64,000 nt of DNA. Origin: Struthio camelus. Lineage: Eukaryota > Chordata > Aves > Struthioniformes > Struthionidae. The translations under genes and the position numbers were made by a program. Position 1 is the stretch's first letter. The number at the start of each line of letters is the position of its first letter. Below, one piece after another: positions 23,665 through 36,299 of this stretch. The notes under the pieces were generated by a model that searched no databases, was not told the origin of the DNA, and worked only from the letters and a program-made list of their open reading frames with translations. Where the stretch lies: NCBI RefSeq assembly GCF_040807025.1, contig NC_090942.1, forward strand, positions 128,407,247 to 128,471,246. Direction: 5' to 3'.

Positions 23665-26600
23665 TTGATCACTGGGTTTTTCTAAACACACTTCTAGATG
23701 TAGGACTTTACTTCTTTTCCTCTGTCAGGGTCATGGAATATGTCTCTACAAAGATTAAAATCTAAAAAAAAGAGGTTAAAGAAAGGGTTTCACTTAAAAT
23801 AGACAGAAAGAAGATGAAACAGAAAAAAAGCTGTCTTGAGAAATGCTGATCTCGCATGCAGGAGCTGAAAAACACATTTTATCTCCATGGCCACATTCAG
23901 AGTCACTTTGCTTTTGCACAACATGCTTCTTTCTCTACTGCACATTCAACAAAGTCCTGGTTCCTTGGATACCTCTGAAACATTTCCTTGCATTATGAAA
24001 GAGGCCAGACCTGCTTCAGGTATGTTTACGCTCCCCAGTCAGAACAAGTAAATAAACGAAAGGGGTTTTCTTAGTGTGGCTTGACTAACTTGAGCTAGGT
24101 CTGACAGGCGGGCACAGCAGGAAGAAGAAAGTAACCTGGCTTTTTTCAAACAGGGCTAGCAGCTTAATTCAGCCTCCGGTAAAACTCGGCTTATGCTCAC
24201 CGCTACTTGAACCTCAGGTAAGGAGAGCAATTTTCTCCTCCTCTTCCTGCCCCTTCCCCCTGTGTTGGCTCCCTTAGGGTTTACAGCTCCTGTGTGGGTC
24301 ATTAGCATCCCAGCTTTATCTCTGCAGCCACTAGGTCCTTCTGCCTTTTCTGGCTGGGGCTGTGGGATCTGGAGCGTGCTCCGGTGGTGCTCAACCCCTG
24401 CCACGGTGTGCCCAGGTGCCACCAGCAGCTGTCGGAGCGTGCTGAGGCTGTGCTCCCGTGGTAATTAATACCAGATCCGTGCACGACCAGATCGTTCGGC
24501 AGTGCAGCTCTTGATCGGCATCAGGTGCAGGAATACGATCGCGTTTCTGTCGAATTAGCCTGGGCGCACGGTGTGGAATTTGTGCTTTATGCTGGCTGAG
24601 GGAGGACAGGCAATACCTGATCTGGCATGAAGCTAACTTGGTGCAGAGAGACGATATCGGATATGGCACAAAGTTAAAGCGGGGCAGATGATAAACAATA
24701 TCTGATCTGGCATAAGAAGCTGCTGGTACAAAGTTGGCTTGTCAGAACCACTAAAACAAATTCAGAGCAGTAGAGTAACGTGGCCAAAGCATTTCTGCTG
24801 CAGCACCAGGGAGCCCAGAGCCAGATTTAGCCCCTTGTCAAACTCTGTGCTCAAGAGAGGGAGGGAAAGAGGAAGAGCCCAGCACGGAAATGTGCGGCCA
24901 CCCTCACCGGCATGCCTTTCGGGGGAAAGACACTGCGACAGATGGGGCGGTGAAGGGCCAGGGATGTTCACGTTTGCAGACGTGGACCCTGCCTGGCTTT
25001 GCCCAGGCCCTGACAGCTATCACGGAGCAGATCTGCCATAGCAATGTGCTTCGCGGAGGGAGGTGGTGCTGGCGGCGCCGTGCTCAGGCTGGTGCTGGCT
25101 GGCAGGCGAGGTGGAGGAGGAGAGGAGCGCCTGTGACGGCTGCCAGCGCCACCGAGGGAGGGGATTCAGGCGCCGGAGCAGTCGCTCTGCCAAAAGCATT
25201 AAATCTACTGAAATATGCTCCTGCAAGAAGAGGAAGCAAGCAGTCTGAGTGGAGAGCGAAACAACGAGCCCACTGTACGGGATCATCCACAAACCCTTCT
25301 CCACTGGAGTGAAATTTCGCCCTTTCATCTGCCTCAATCGGATTAAGAAAATCAGCACTCAGGCACTGGCTTTCTTTGCCTCTAAAATTCAAGTATCGCC
25401 CCTTACTTTTCTTGCAGGACAGACAGTACAGCTGAGGAACATCCAGTCCCACAGCTTCTAGGAACTGGAAAGAGAATGGCAGGGTGGAGTCGTCATGCGT
25501 TATGCTGAATATTTACCCCTCATGCATGCTATTTTATTTTAAATCTAGCGTGTAATATGCTTTGCATCTAGCATGTTGCTCTTGTGTGTTTTTCCCTTGC
25601 CCTGCCTGTCTCTTGCTGGCAGCTGCCATCATGAAACAAAAGGCAGCTGCCAGTTTGAGTGAACATCTCTCTCTTCCCCCCTCTTGCTCTCTGGAGCTGA
25701 TGCAATACCACTTTGCAGATTGGGTGGCGGGTGCTGATGTGAGGGAGGTTTGCAGCCCTCGGGAAGCTTGGGCATGTCCTGCCTCAGAGAATCACTGCCA
25801 GAGCTCAAAGCCGTATTTAAGCTCTTGAACCTGGCTCAGCGGTAGCCCGGAGAGAATCTGCTGTCACCGTGCCAGCACACCAGCTCGAGCTATCATCTCC
25901 ATTGCAGTGACTGCCCATTTCACGGGATTTAACGTTGCTGCTTTTGGCAAAGGTAACGGTTTATTAAATACAACTTTGGTCTTCTGCCTCAAGATGTGTA
26001 ATCAAATGTAGGGATTCCTTCTCCAAACATGTGGTAGAAGGAATAAAAGTCGAATGAAGAAAAACCAGAAAAAGGGAGATCGAACTGAGGCAGCATTTGG
26101 GAGAAGATCCTTTTCTGTGTCAAATTAAAATACTGTGAGGATAAATAAGGAAGAATACCCAGGACCTGGACACTCAGGCCAGCTGTGAGCCTCCGATGCT
26201 GCTATGCTTTGGCCCATGGGAGTACTTGGTACACAAGTTCCTGTGCATGATGAGGGAGCACATCTGAAACTCAGCTGGGATATTTATCCCTCGACTCCTC
26301 TTAAGACTGGCCAACTCCATGATCTAGGAGACTGGAGATCATTCGAGGAAACAGTTCAGCTATTTTTTCCAGAGCTGGAGTGTATGGATGAGCTTTTCTT
26401 GCGGAACCTTTAACTTGAGCCACAACACAAACTTGCTTTGAGAAAAAAAAGTTGAGCTCTTGACTGCTGTAAATAGACATGGGCTGGATAATGCCTCTCA
26501 GAAGCGAGTGCTGAGAGGGGCAGAAATGAGTTGAAGTTCACTAGAGCTGTGGTCACTGACACATTCGCAGTGTTTCCTTATTTCTTTGGGCTGCGGAGGG

Positions 26601-28385
26601 AGGTTGGGGAAGAGGTGAGGTGCACAGGGCAGGAAGGTTATGAGAAACCAAGCAGAACCCCAGGTGACAATGTGAAAGGAAAAAGCAAAGTAAAGGCAAA
26701 CCTCAGTTCCAGTCAGGAAAGTTAAGAAGTGAGATCTGAAACAGCCTCTTGGGAAAGTCTGTTGCGTGCTGAAGAAGCACACTGAAATAAATTCTCGTGC
26801 AAGCTGTATCTCTGATTGTCAGAGAAGCTAAGCCCTCACTGCTTTTCTTTGTGGCAGTTTTCTTTCAGACACCTCCTGGTTTTTCCATCCTAGAAATGGC
26901 TATCCTCACGTCATTGTAAGCCCTTTTGCTGAAATTATAGGACTTTGGGCTTGTTCTAAGGAATAGTTTGGAAAGATCCTGGTTTGACCATTTTGCCTGA
27001 TTATAAAGTCCAAAGCAGACGTTATTTTCCTAAGTGGAGAGCCAAGTGAGAGAAAGAAGCTGCAGAGGATAGGTCTGGAGTCTTTGAGGAGCTGTCAGGA
27101 CAGGGGAGAAATCACACAGGCAGGTGAGAAGGTTGTAATTTTACAGTCAAAGAGCAAGCTATGCCTTCTAAGTGCAGACGATTTCTTCTAGATTAAAGAG
27201 GGCTGAAAATAAACAAAGAATTAAAGTTCATCATTGTGAGGAAGACAGAGCATCTTGCATTGATTCACAGTGCTGACTCTTGCCTCTGAGACAGGCTGGC
27301 AGGCTTCTTGCATTGAAAGAGTGCAGTGCAGGAAAACAGAGACATGAACGCTTCTGCCTGAGCTATCATAATCCTCCTCACCTGAGCACCTGGATGGTGT
27401 CCACAGATTTTCTCTAGTCCCAGAGACACCACAAAGGATGCAGAAAATACAGTTTACGGATATCTGTCCCTTTCAATTTATCTAAGCCACCTGCTAGCAA
27501 GCGGATTGTGAGGAAGCGGCAGTATAAATTAACGACTGGATTCCTACGGACTACAGTGTACCTCCCTTGATCTTATACTCTGTTTTCCCAAAGTTGTGCT
27601 GTGAGACTGTCAAGAAGTCCAACTGCAAGGGCCTCTGTTGCTTCGACGGGACACAGGGCCCAGAGCTGCTCTAACCCCCACACCAGTTGTGCGATAGGTG
27701 AACTCTGAAAACCTGTATATTTATTTTGACTCCTCTAGCACTGATGGGTTAATACAGCTATGACAGAGAAAGTGAAAGAGGCAGATCCTTTCCCTTTGCA
27801 ACCATCTGGAGTGGCAGGTAGGGCCCAGCAGTTGGGCCAAATTCTGCTTTCCAAACGCCCATCCTTTGCCATTGGTTTGGTTTCTCCTCTATGCCAGCTA
27901 AGGAGCTTTCCTGATCTACATATTTTCTTAGCAGCTTTCCCTTGTGAAGAGCCCTCTTTATCACCAGTCCTGGGTGCTCATTTCTTGTCTTCATGAGCGG
28001 TGGTCCTGGTGAGCTCCCCACTGCTGGAGGTGCAGCTGCAGCTGCTCGTGCTGGGGGCTCTGGGAGTTCAGCTCGGCCGCTGCACTGCCTTCTGCTGCCG
28101 CCCATCCTGCAGGATGACAGCCTGCAACAGTCCTCATACTGTAAGCAGGGCTCCCCTAGACAGACCTGCCAGCATCAGCGGGTCTTCCCTGGTATGGCTT
28201 CAGGCTGGTCTGTGGCTTCAATTCCCCTTCTCCAGGCACAGCTCCTTTCTCCAGCACAAATGACGCTACCGACTAGGTCCTTTGGCTAAGTTATAAGAAT
28301 CCTTGTAAAAGGATTTTAAAATATCTTCACAGAAGATAAAAAAAAAATTCCCCTTGCCCTGCTCTTCATTTTCCACCCATATTTT
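23665..28385. other. Non-coding stretch, no gene recognised
   Basis: Composition shifts between AT-rich parts (23.7-24.1, 25.9-27.6 kb) and GC-rich parts (24.8-25.2 kb). The longest frames (115-140 codons) overlap others on the opposite strand and show no domain. CTCAG|GTAAGG near 24217 is a good donor-like sequence, but I could not connect it to an exon. Confidence 0.5.
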
Positions 28386-28390
28386 CTGTA

Positions 28391-28455
28391 AGCTTCCCTT
28401 GGTTTATCCAAAGTTATTCCCTTGGTTTATTCCCTTGGTTTATTCCCTTGGTTCC
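28391..28455. repeat. 13-bp tandem repeat, about three to four copies
   Basis: The unit ATTCCCTTGGTTT occurs at 28416-28428, 28429-28441 and (one change) 28442-28454, with a related TTCCCTTGGTTTATCC just upstream. It is a small minisatellite and explains repeated residues in frames that cross it. Confidence 0.85.
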
Positions 28456-28459
28456 CAGG

Positions 28460-30505
28460 CTCCATTCAGCCAGTCCTTGCCTGCTGATGGCAGGGGGAAC
28501 TGTTCCCATTCACCAGGTGGCAATGGAAGGGGAAAGCACGCTGTCCTCTGCTGTGGTCCCAGTCTCTGCCTCATGGCTCCAGCTATTCTGGTTTGTCTCC
28601 CAAGACTCTCCATCCTGGCTGCCCTACAGGAGAGCCTCCATTGCCCTTTCTTCTTTCCTAATATTCCCTTCCTGCCTGCTGGCAAACTGCCTGTGTGGTC
28701 CTCAACAGGCCAGGGTCGAGGCACGTTTCTGCCACTCTGATGTGCGCTCTATCACCTGGGGACATGGGCTACCTCGGCATAGGCAAAGAGCACCCTCAGG
28801 CCCTCTGGGAAGGACAGGATCATCGTGGGACACGACGGTCTCTGGGAAGCCTGGGTGTGAGAGTTATAGCCCCTGGGCTCTGGCACACTGGGGTAGACAA
28901 AGGTTTTGCAAGTCTTCGCCTTCCCCTAGCCTGGACCTCTGTCCATCCCGGAGAGACTGATGAGACACAGAGGATCAAAGCCACCCACCTCCTTCCCCCT
29001 CTGACTTCTGACCTCTGACTTCTTAGTGAGAAACTAGTCCATGTATGACCGATTCCCCTGTGCAAGGGAGAGAAAATCACTCACTGCACTCAGACAAAGA
29101 GTCAGGAGTGACAGCGAGGATGAATCAGACCTCCACCTCCCCGAACAGTTCAGCAGTTGTTCCCTTGCTGTAACAAGAACCAAGACAAAATTTTTCTTCT
29201 TTTACAGCCCTTTTAGCTGCTGCATCTTCAGCTGAAACTAAGGTGTATACTCAGCAGCCTCTGCTGACCTCCATCCTGTGGGAAGTTTTCCAGCCACAAA
29301 CAGTCATTCCATTAGCCAGGGTCTAGGCCCTGGGCTCAGTTTGAGGCTTTGAGGCCAGATCTTCCCCACTAGTATGCAAAACCAGCTCTTGTGTCTTACC
29401 TTTCTGTATTTTCAGCTTTAAACTATGGCAAGCTGGAGACAGACCTTAAACTCAGATTCAGGCTGAGATCATTACAAGCTCTGAAGACCCCAACTGCTGG
29501 AAAGGCCAGCTGAAGATGCTGAGTATTGCAGTGCCGGAGGATATCCAGACTGCCTAAATTAGTAGCTGGGTTGACCACAGTGAGCCATGCTAGCAGGGCA
29601 ATCTCAAGCCCTCCTTCCCCTTCCTGCATCAATATTCCTTCTGGAAGCTGGCCTGAGTTGTGCAGTTGTGCTAGTTAAAGCCCAGGCACAAAATGAAACT
29701 CAAAAACCTCGCTAGCAAATCAACAAGAGTAGACAATGTAAAGGGCACCTGGAGTCTGAGAGTTGTGGGGTCACTTCCAAAAGGGCTCAGCAGCAGGCAC
29801 CTTTTCTGGAGGGCTCTAACTCTACAGTGGCACTCTGGCAGGCTGCAAGGACACTGTACTCCAAGACACAGCATACGTGAAGAAACCAAGCCCCTAGTCG
29901 CCTGTAAACCTCAGCAAACTGTGGAAATTCCCTCTTTTTGTCAGTAAAATGGTGTCCTGTGTGTGGAGGAGGAAGGCCAAGATGACACACTGTTGAAGCC
30001 TCCCTTTTAAGATCCTTTTCATATCCTTTTTATCACGTCTGCCCCCGATCTGTAAGGCTTGTCCTTTGGAAAACGCAGCAGCAAAGCTGAATCTTAAGAG
30101 CTGTCTTGCAATTCTTAGTTGCTTATCCCTCAAAAGAGAAAGCAGAAAATGGGGGGATGCTGAGGGCCACGATATAAATATGCCATGCATGTGTGGTGCA
30201 GGTAGATCGTTTAAAAGGGGAGAAGGGAAGAAAACCCCGGACCCTCCTATAAACATCCAAAGCTCCCAAGCCAAAACCAAATAACAAGCCTGCCAGCTGT
30301 TCCCCTTCCTCCAACCCTGCAGGGGCTCTGAAGGCCACACAGACACCTCAGGAGCTGGAAAGCCTGCGGGGTGACGGCAGCCACAGGACGGGGGCAGCCA
30401 GCAGAGGCGAGAGGGCTCTCTGTGGGCATCCCCTGTGCAGCCCTGCGGGAAAGGCATGGCCCTGGGGAGGTGCGAGGTGCCTGCGAGCAGGCTGAGTCAG
30501 CGGGA
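28460..30505. other. Non-coding stretch, no gene recognised
   Basis: Frames of up to 187 codons occur (29894-30457 minus; 28448-28960 plus) but they overlap others on both strands and contain no known domain. A short imperfect tandem of TCTGACTTCTGACC lies near 29000-29024. I find nothing else to support. Confidence 0.45.
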
Positions 30506-30509
30506 GGCA

Positions 30510-30870
30510 GCGGTTTGTGTGACCTCCAGCAATCCATTATTACAAAGGGGCTTTCAGAAACTCCTCTGTGCCAAGCACAGCGAGGGTTATTGATTGAGGA
30601 GACAGTGTAAATGCACAGAGAGGCTCCATCCATTAGGGCCGCTGCTCTCCACCAATTAGAAAAAAATCATTACTCAGCAGCCATCAATGGGCTCTGCGCA
30701 GCGCTGAAGTGCATGCATTCAATCTATCTTCTCCCACCTCCCTGAAAACTTAATGACAACTATTAGAGCTCCACTGAATGCCCGGTGTGTACAGAAGCAA
30801 AAGATTCATTTGGTAATCTTTGTAATTACGACGCCATAGGAGAATGCGTGCTAAATTCACACAAGGGGGT
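30510..30870. promoter_or_regulatory. Candidate conserved regulatory block with HOX/PBX-type sites
   Basis: Within 360 bases there are CCATTATTAC, TTATTGATTGAG (TGATTGA, PBX/HOX type), CCATTAGGG, CCAATTAG, AATCATTACTC, CAGCAGCCATCAATGG, GGTAATCTTTGTAATTACG and CCACTGAATGCC. Homeodomain cores at this density in otherwise mixed sequence are typical of deeply conserved developmental enhancers. A G-rich run (GGGGGTGGGGGCGGTGGGG) follows near 30865. No coding frame is credible. Confidence 0.4.
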
Positions 30871-30874
30871 GGGG

Positions 30875-31480
30875 GCGGTGGGGGGAGTTCCTGAATTCCT
30901 GCATTGCAAAAGCCCCTGTTGTACTCCGCCTGCCTCCGGTCCCTTCTCACTCACCTGCTGCCTCCCTGCCCCCTCTTCCCAAAGTCGCTTGAGAGGGTTT
31001 CTGAGGTGCTTTCTGGTTTTGCTTTTCTGCATTTTTTTGCCCTCCTCAAAAGGGAAAAATCATTTCATGAAAGTAAATTGAAGTGGGGTGACTTGGGAAA
31101 TATTTGAGACCTCTGGATGAGGCACAAGCCTAGCAACACTGTTTGACAGCACTGCCCTGAACGATCAAGAATATGAATTCCCATTTACACAAGCCTGTAG
31201 AGCCACTCTGGAGTCTCGCTGGCATAACATACGCAGGGTGCAATTTATTTACTCTGCCACATCCCTCTCTTTTCCCTCCCCCTCCCCCAGCCTTTTCATT
31301 TACACAGGGCAGAATGGAGGCTGAGCCAGACCTTCATCTCACTTCTTGCCTATGCATGTCACTCCAAGTTACAGGGAAAGCCAAGTCCCAGGAGGGAATT
31401 TTTGGAAGAACTCAAGGATAGATGCAATGTGTCATTGAAGTTGAAAGGAGCAGTTACTTATAAAAGATGGTGCTTTTTAC
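30875..31480. other. Non-coding stretch
   Basis: It begins with a G-rich run near 30865-30885 and passes through C/T-rich sequence near 31250-31295 (CCCTCCCCCTCCCCCAGCC). The latter resembles a polypyrimidine tract before an AG, but no credible exon follows. Confidence 0.4.
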
Positions 31481-31514
31481 AGGTCTCCTCTTCACCGATC
31501 TGGGAAGAGGTAAG

Positions 31515-32005
31515 TTACCATTACATGAGGGGCATTGCCTCTATTCATCAATGGTGAGAGCCTGAAGGCAGCTGTCAGTCATGCCAATCTATAGTACCAC
31601 ACCTCTCAGAAGAAGAGTTTCTATCACACCATAGAGAAATATGCACATGGCAGATTTAGCGAGGACAAGAGACAGCTGAAAGAGCAACATTAGTATTCCC
31701 TTTCTAAAATTCTCCCTCTACAGGAGTCGTTCCTGCCAGGGACAGCTAGCACAACACCAGGCAATATGAAGGGGAGGATGCCTAATGCAACAAAAAGACA
31801 TGCCACCGAAGCCTGCCTCAGTTAAAGGTGGCAGGTTGATCTTGCAGGGTGTGGAGAAGCTGGGTCACCACATTTCTATAGCTAACCTCAAGACATTAGC
31901 TGTGCATGATACAGTTGACCTCTTGAGAGAGGTCTCAAGAACAGTCAAGAGAGACCATTACTAGACTTTTTAGGCCTTTTCTTGATCTCCTAGGACTCCT
32001 TTGCT
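31515..32005. other. Non-coding stretch
   Basis: No frame or repeat is recognised. A small inverted repeat GACCTCT/AGAGGTC with loop TGAG lies near 31917-31935. Confidence 0.4.
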
Positions 32006-32011
32006 TGGACA

Positions 32012-32044
32012 TGTTGTAGGAAGAATGTGAAAGTTCCTACAACA
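32012..32044. repeat. Perfect 11-bp inverted repeat with 11-nt loop
   Basis: The arms TGTTGTAGGAA (32012-32022) and TTCCTACAACA (32034-32044) are exact reverse complements, with an 11-base spacer. The ends begin TGTTG and finish CAACA, reminiscent of LTR or transposon termini but far too close together for an element. It could form a hairpin in DNA or RNA. Confidence 0.8.
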
Positions 32045-32419
32045 GTTGACATACCGAAAATATGTCAAAGGGAGATGAGAGGTCTCAGACAGACAGACAT
32101 ATGAGAATTAAGAAAAAATAAGCCAAATCCTAAAGACCCTACTTAGCTTTTATTTTGGTTTTACTCAAGGAAGGTCCAACTTCGTTCCTCAAGATTTAGT
32201 AAGCTGAGTGAAGGCCTCGAAGTTCAGTTGGTTTTCAAGAAAAATGCAGCTCCCCAACTTTATTAGAAATAACAACAGGAGAAGAAAGGCAGTAAAGTAA
32301 GTAAGTCAGTGGGGAGAATTACTTTCCTTCTCTTTATACAAAATATGAGAATGGCACTGAGGGAGATGATACCTTGTCTGCCCTGTTACACAACATAGGA
32401 CAGGAACAGGGTGCCCATT

Positions 32420-32457
32420 CCTTGCTGAGGGCCAAACCCTCAGCCTTGCTGAGGGTT
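32420..32457. repeat. Overlapping direct repeat and hairpin
   Basis: CCTTGCTGAGGG occurs at 32420-32431 and again at 32444-32455. Between and across them, AACCCTCAG (32435-32443) and CTGAGGGTT (32449-32457) form a perfect nine-base-pair stem with a CCTTG loop. The middle AACCCTCAG can therefore pair with either copy, though the first only partly, giving two alternative folds. Confidence 0.75.
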
Positions 32458-32459
32458 AA

Positions 32460-35145
32460 AAAAACCCATAGATAAGTGATGTTTTAACAGTCATCTTAAT
32501 GTTATCCAGTAACAGTGATGAAAAAACACATGTGGCTATAAGCCACACACAAAATGGTATTGCAGCCTGTATCTGCCCCATAGATTCATGTACCCTAAGT
32601 CTCTCACAGGCTAAAATCAGTAATCAGAGGTGACTCTCACACTCTGTCCTGATGACCCTCTCATAACTGTTATTAAGCATCTTTTAATGTTAAGATATAT
32701 AAAGAGAATGAATCCCCCCAGATAAGGCAAATGTATCAATTGCTCTTTATTTTGTATGAGGACTGGTTGCTGTCGTGTGTGAACCGGGAGATACTGAGTT
32801 CAAAAAGGGCATTCACAGGTTGGAGAAAACCTCTCCTATATCCAGCGCTGGCTGCAAGAGCCTGTGAAGAGCATAAAAGAGATGCAGCCAGAAATGAAAT
32901 CTTCTCCTCCAGCATCAGTGGTTATAACCAGAATGCAAAACTGTGAATTAGTATAAAAACAATCCCCCTGCTTGGATTCAGCCAGTGCAGGTGAGGAACT
33001 CAAACCATTTTGTCCCAAACCATGTGCTGCAAAGGCCGCTCTGATTGCCCAGTCCAGAAAGAAGCAGCTAATCAGAGATAAATTTTCCTTTCCTCTGGGG
33101 ACTAGGTAATTTCCTGTGCTCCTGGACACACTTGCTTCTCAGCCGTGCGAAAAGGTAATCTTTGTAAAATGCAATGGCAAGCAGTACTTGAACGCACCTG
33201 GAAGAAGAAGGGATTGGCTCCATCATAAAACCTCCCAGCACCTCCTTGTGCTCCCTTTCCCCCGAAGCGCTGCCAGACGGCACAGCCCGGCCCTCTTTGT
33301 GACAGAAACTCTGCTTTTTTATTAGGGAAGAGCTCCTGAGACAGGGAGGCTGGTGGAGGAAAGACCATGACAACAAGATGAAAAGATGACACCCTTCACA
33401 GCCGTAAGGCTGGGGGGAGGATGATTTTTGTTCAGCTGCCCCTGACCTTGAAGTGTCCAGTGTGAGTCAGTGCCAGGAAGGCCAACGTGGGCGAGAGTCC
33501 ATCTGATCTCCTGCTCAGGGGGAAGGTGCTGGCAGCTACCACACGTGCTACGGATCTGGCCATCTGGTGTGGATGCAGGGTAGCTACACAGAGGCCCAGA
33601 TGGCAAACCGGCTGATGGCCGGCCAGCCCGTTAAACAGTGAGGAAGATCTGCAGGCTCAACACTGATGGCCCCAGGAAACTGTCTCAGTTAACGTCTCAG
33701 AATCATCTTGCTAAGGCAATGAATTTTGTCTGGGCCTGTTGGATGCAACGGAGACCAAGCTCACAGGCAACTCAGGTGAGGTGCTTTGCAAATTGGGCAG
33801 AATGGTAGGTGAGAGGACCAAGACCCTTCTTTTTTATGACCTGGAGCCAAACTGGCTGCTAATGTGAACTACAGAGCACACTGTTTGACTGTTACTGTCG
33901 CAAGTTATGGAAATCATGGAATTGTATTCCTCGCTTAAATGGGAGTGTGTGAGCACCAGCTCTGTGGTGACAGGCTCCCTGGTGTGTATAAATATGTTTA
34001 TCTGGAAAGTCTTGAGCAACATCCTCCAAGACTCCTTGTGAAAACTTTAGCAACACGGAGCTGGGAAAAGGACAGGTATTGAATTGATAGCACTGGCCAT
34101 TTCCTACAAACTGCAGGCTTTGGAGGACAATGGAGGATATGCTGGATCCTTTGAGCAGTGGGACACTTACTGTATTTCTCTGACATTGGTGCTCAAAGCA
34201 TGGTGCAGAGGATGATTGCCTAGAAATACATGTGCTCAGCTATTTGCTTAAACTACAGAGTCACTTGGGCACCATCAGACAGAAGGAAAGTCATGAGCTC
34301 TTTTGCCAAGAGACTACTGATATGCCCTTGAAGAGAGATCTAAAGCTCTAGGCCCATTTGCTGAGCGTCCTTCTCCACATTAAGTATGATTATTGCATTT
34401 AAGGGGTAATGACATCAAGATTTAGGTGACAGTTTAAAAAACTCCAACCCAATAAAGACACAGAGCCAAAGCTTGAGGAGAGGCATGTATATTACAATAA
34501 ATAATCAAAATAGTCTATTTCAAAATTTTTCCTCTGTTAAGACTGATTTTTTTTGAAGCTCCAAGCAAGAAAATGGCTCTAGCATACACCACTGGGGTGA
34601 AAACAAGCTAAGGTATTTCTCAGTGTGGCACACAGGGACAGTGGGCATTTCCATCTCCAAGGCTTTAATTTCTCTTACACAACAGACACACACCCTAAAT
34701 ATCTTCTGATAAGACGATGCTTGTCCAAGTTGTCTCCCTGTAACTCTATAGAAGGTCAAAGGAGCTGGAAAAAGAAACCTGCCAAAGGGCCTGTCTGCAA
34801 ATATAAGAGTGCTTTGAAACTGCACAGTATCCTTTGCTGTTAGGCGGGATGTGTTGCTTTCATTATATTTGTTTAGTTTTGGAGAAAGATCGTCCTGATG
34901 GTCCCATCCTACCCCTTTCACAAATACTTCAATCTGAGCCTCTCAGGACTTCTTTTGAGTGTTCCCTTGCCTTTCATTTTAAAACAGAAATGTTTATGGC
35001 ATTTTAAATGCTTCTCCCTTACTATGGCTGACTGAGCTGCTCCTCCTGGATCCCTGAACTAGTTTTGTCAAAGAAAGCACGTCCTCTCTGACAGACAGGA
35101 CACCTGCCTTGATTTGGTGGGATCATTGGTTAGGTCTCTTCCTCT
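32460..35145. other. Non-coding stretch, no gene recognised
   Basis: AT-leaning sequence with short frames only (up to 133 codons at 34520-34921 minus, with no domain). I found no repeat I can name and no RNA gene. Confidence 0.5.
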
Positions 35146-35149
35146 CAGC

Positions 35150-35455
35150 TCCTTTCAATATTTACAACTTATATTTTGCTGAGGTGCCTTTCTCTCCCTA
35201 TTGTGCGTCCTCTTTTCTGTAACACTTCCTTTCATCACCTACAGAGCATTTCCCAATTTGTCACTCATTTATAACTCTCTCTCTCTCTCTGTCCTTTCCT
35301 GTTTCTCTCCGGTCTGCTCTTTCCATTTATTCCTTGTTTTCCCGGTACGGTTCTTCTGCTTCCTTATCTTCTGCTTCCCTCCTCCATCACCTTGGCACCC
35401 ATCTTTCACATCAGATGACCCCCCTCTGCTTCCTCCCTTACCCTCCCCACCGTGA
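35150..35455. repeat. Polypyrimidine tract with (CT)n
   Basis: The plus strand is mostly C and T over 300 bases. The core is a pure CT run at 35275-35290, followed by many TTCCT and CTTCC units. The minus-strand frame at 35269-35517 is a Lys/Arg/Glu/Gly-rich by-product of the complementary purine run. Confidence 0.7.
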
Positions 35456-35459
35456 CTAT

Positions 35460-36295
35460 GTCTAGGTACTAATTGCCTTGCTAACGTGTGCAGCAGGACA
35501 GGTTTTCTCATCCTCACTTGGTCCTTTCCTGAAATAACTTAAATACCTATTCTTACTCTGGACTGAAGACAAGGCCACCCCTGCAACTCCCACTCTTCCC
35601 CATCAGCGAGCTGCCAGGAGAGAGACCTGCAGACTGGCAGGGTGGATTACAGCCCTGTCCCTCCTCAGCACAAGGAAGGGCCTGCTGACCTTGCATCCTT
35701 GAAGTCCTTGTGTTTGCATCTACTCCCTTTCTAAGGCTGGTCTGCAAAGAAACTCTAGTTTCTAAAATTCTGAAAAAACATCATCTGTTTTACTCCTATA
35801 CCTCCTAAAGGTCATGTTTTAATGGACAAAGACTTTAGAAAAGAATTAGTTCGATGCCAGCCCCTCCAGGATGGTGGGTCCAGCAAGCCAAGGTGCTCCG
35901 TGAAGCCCTGAGGTACAAAGCTGCCAGGGGAGCCCCAGTGTGGAGGCCAAGCTGGCACATTGTGTCTCTGAACTGCACAACCACTTCCTGGCTGGGGGGC
36001 TGCTAGTGGGGCGAGAAAAAGTGGAGATAAAGCTAGTATCTAACTCTTCTGGGTGAGGGTAGCGCATCTGTAATGACAGAGACTGTTTCCTTCTTGCTGT
36101 CGTTTGACACTGAGGCTGCCTACAAGGAGAGAGAGAGGAATGAAGGACGAGCTCCTTCCTTTCAGGCTTATCAACACCACCTTGTTAATATTCTTCCCCT
36201 TCTCTCCCCTCTGCAGATACCACCTATCGTTTCTCTCAGATGGTCTGACAGATTAACATAAACCCATGCAATTGTGCTCAACCATATTTACCTGG
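35460..36295. other. Non-coding stretch
   Basis: Short frames without domains. Nothing I can name lies between the pyrimidine tract and the old retroelement tail that follows. Confidence 0.45.
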
Positions 36296-36299
36296 TAGA

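Noticed and set aside
28354-29018. Several 86-170-codon frames on both strands near 28.4-29.0 kb
   Set aside because: They cross a 13-bp tandem repeat and each other, and none resembles a known protein.
29894-30457. 187-codon minus-strand frame
   Set aside because: It overlaps other frames on both strands and has no domain or consistent codon pattern.
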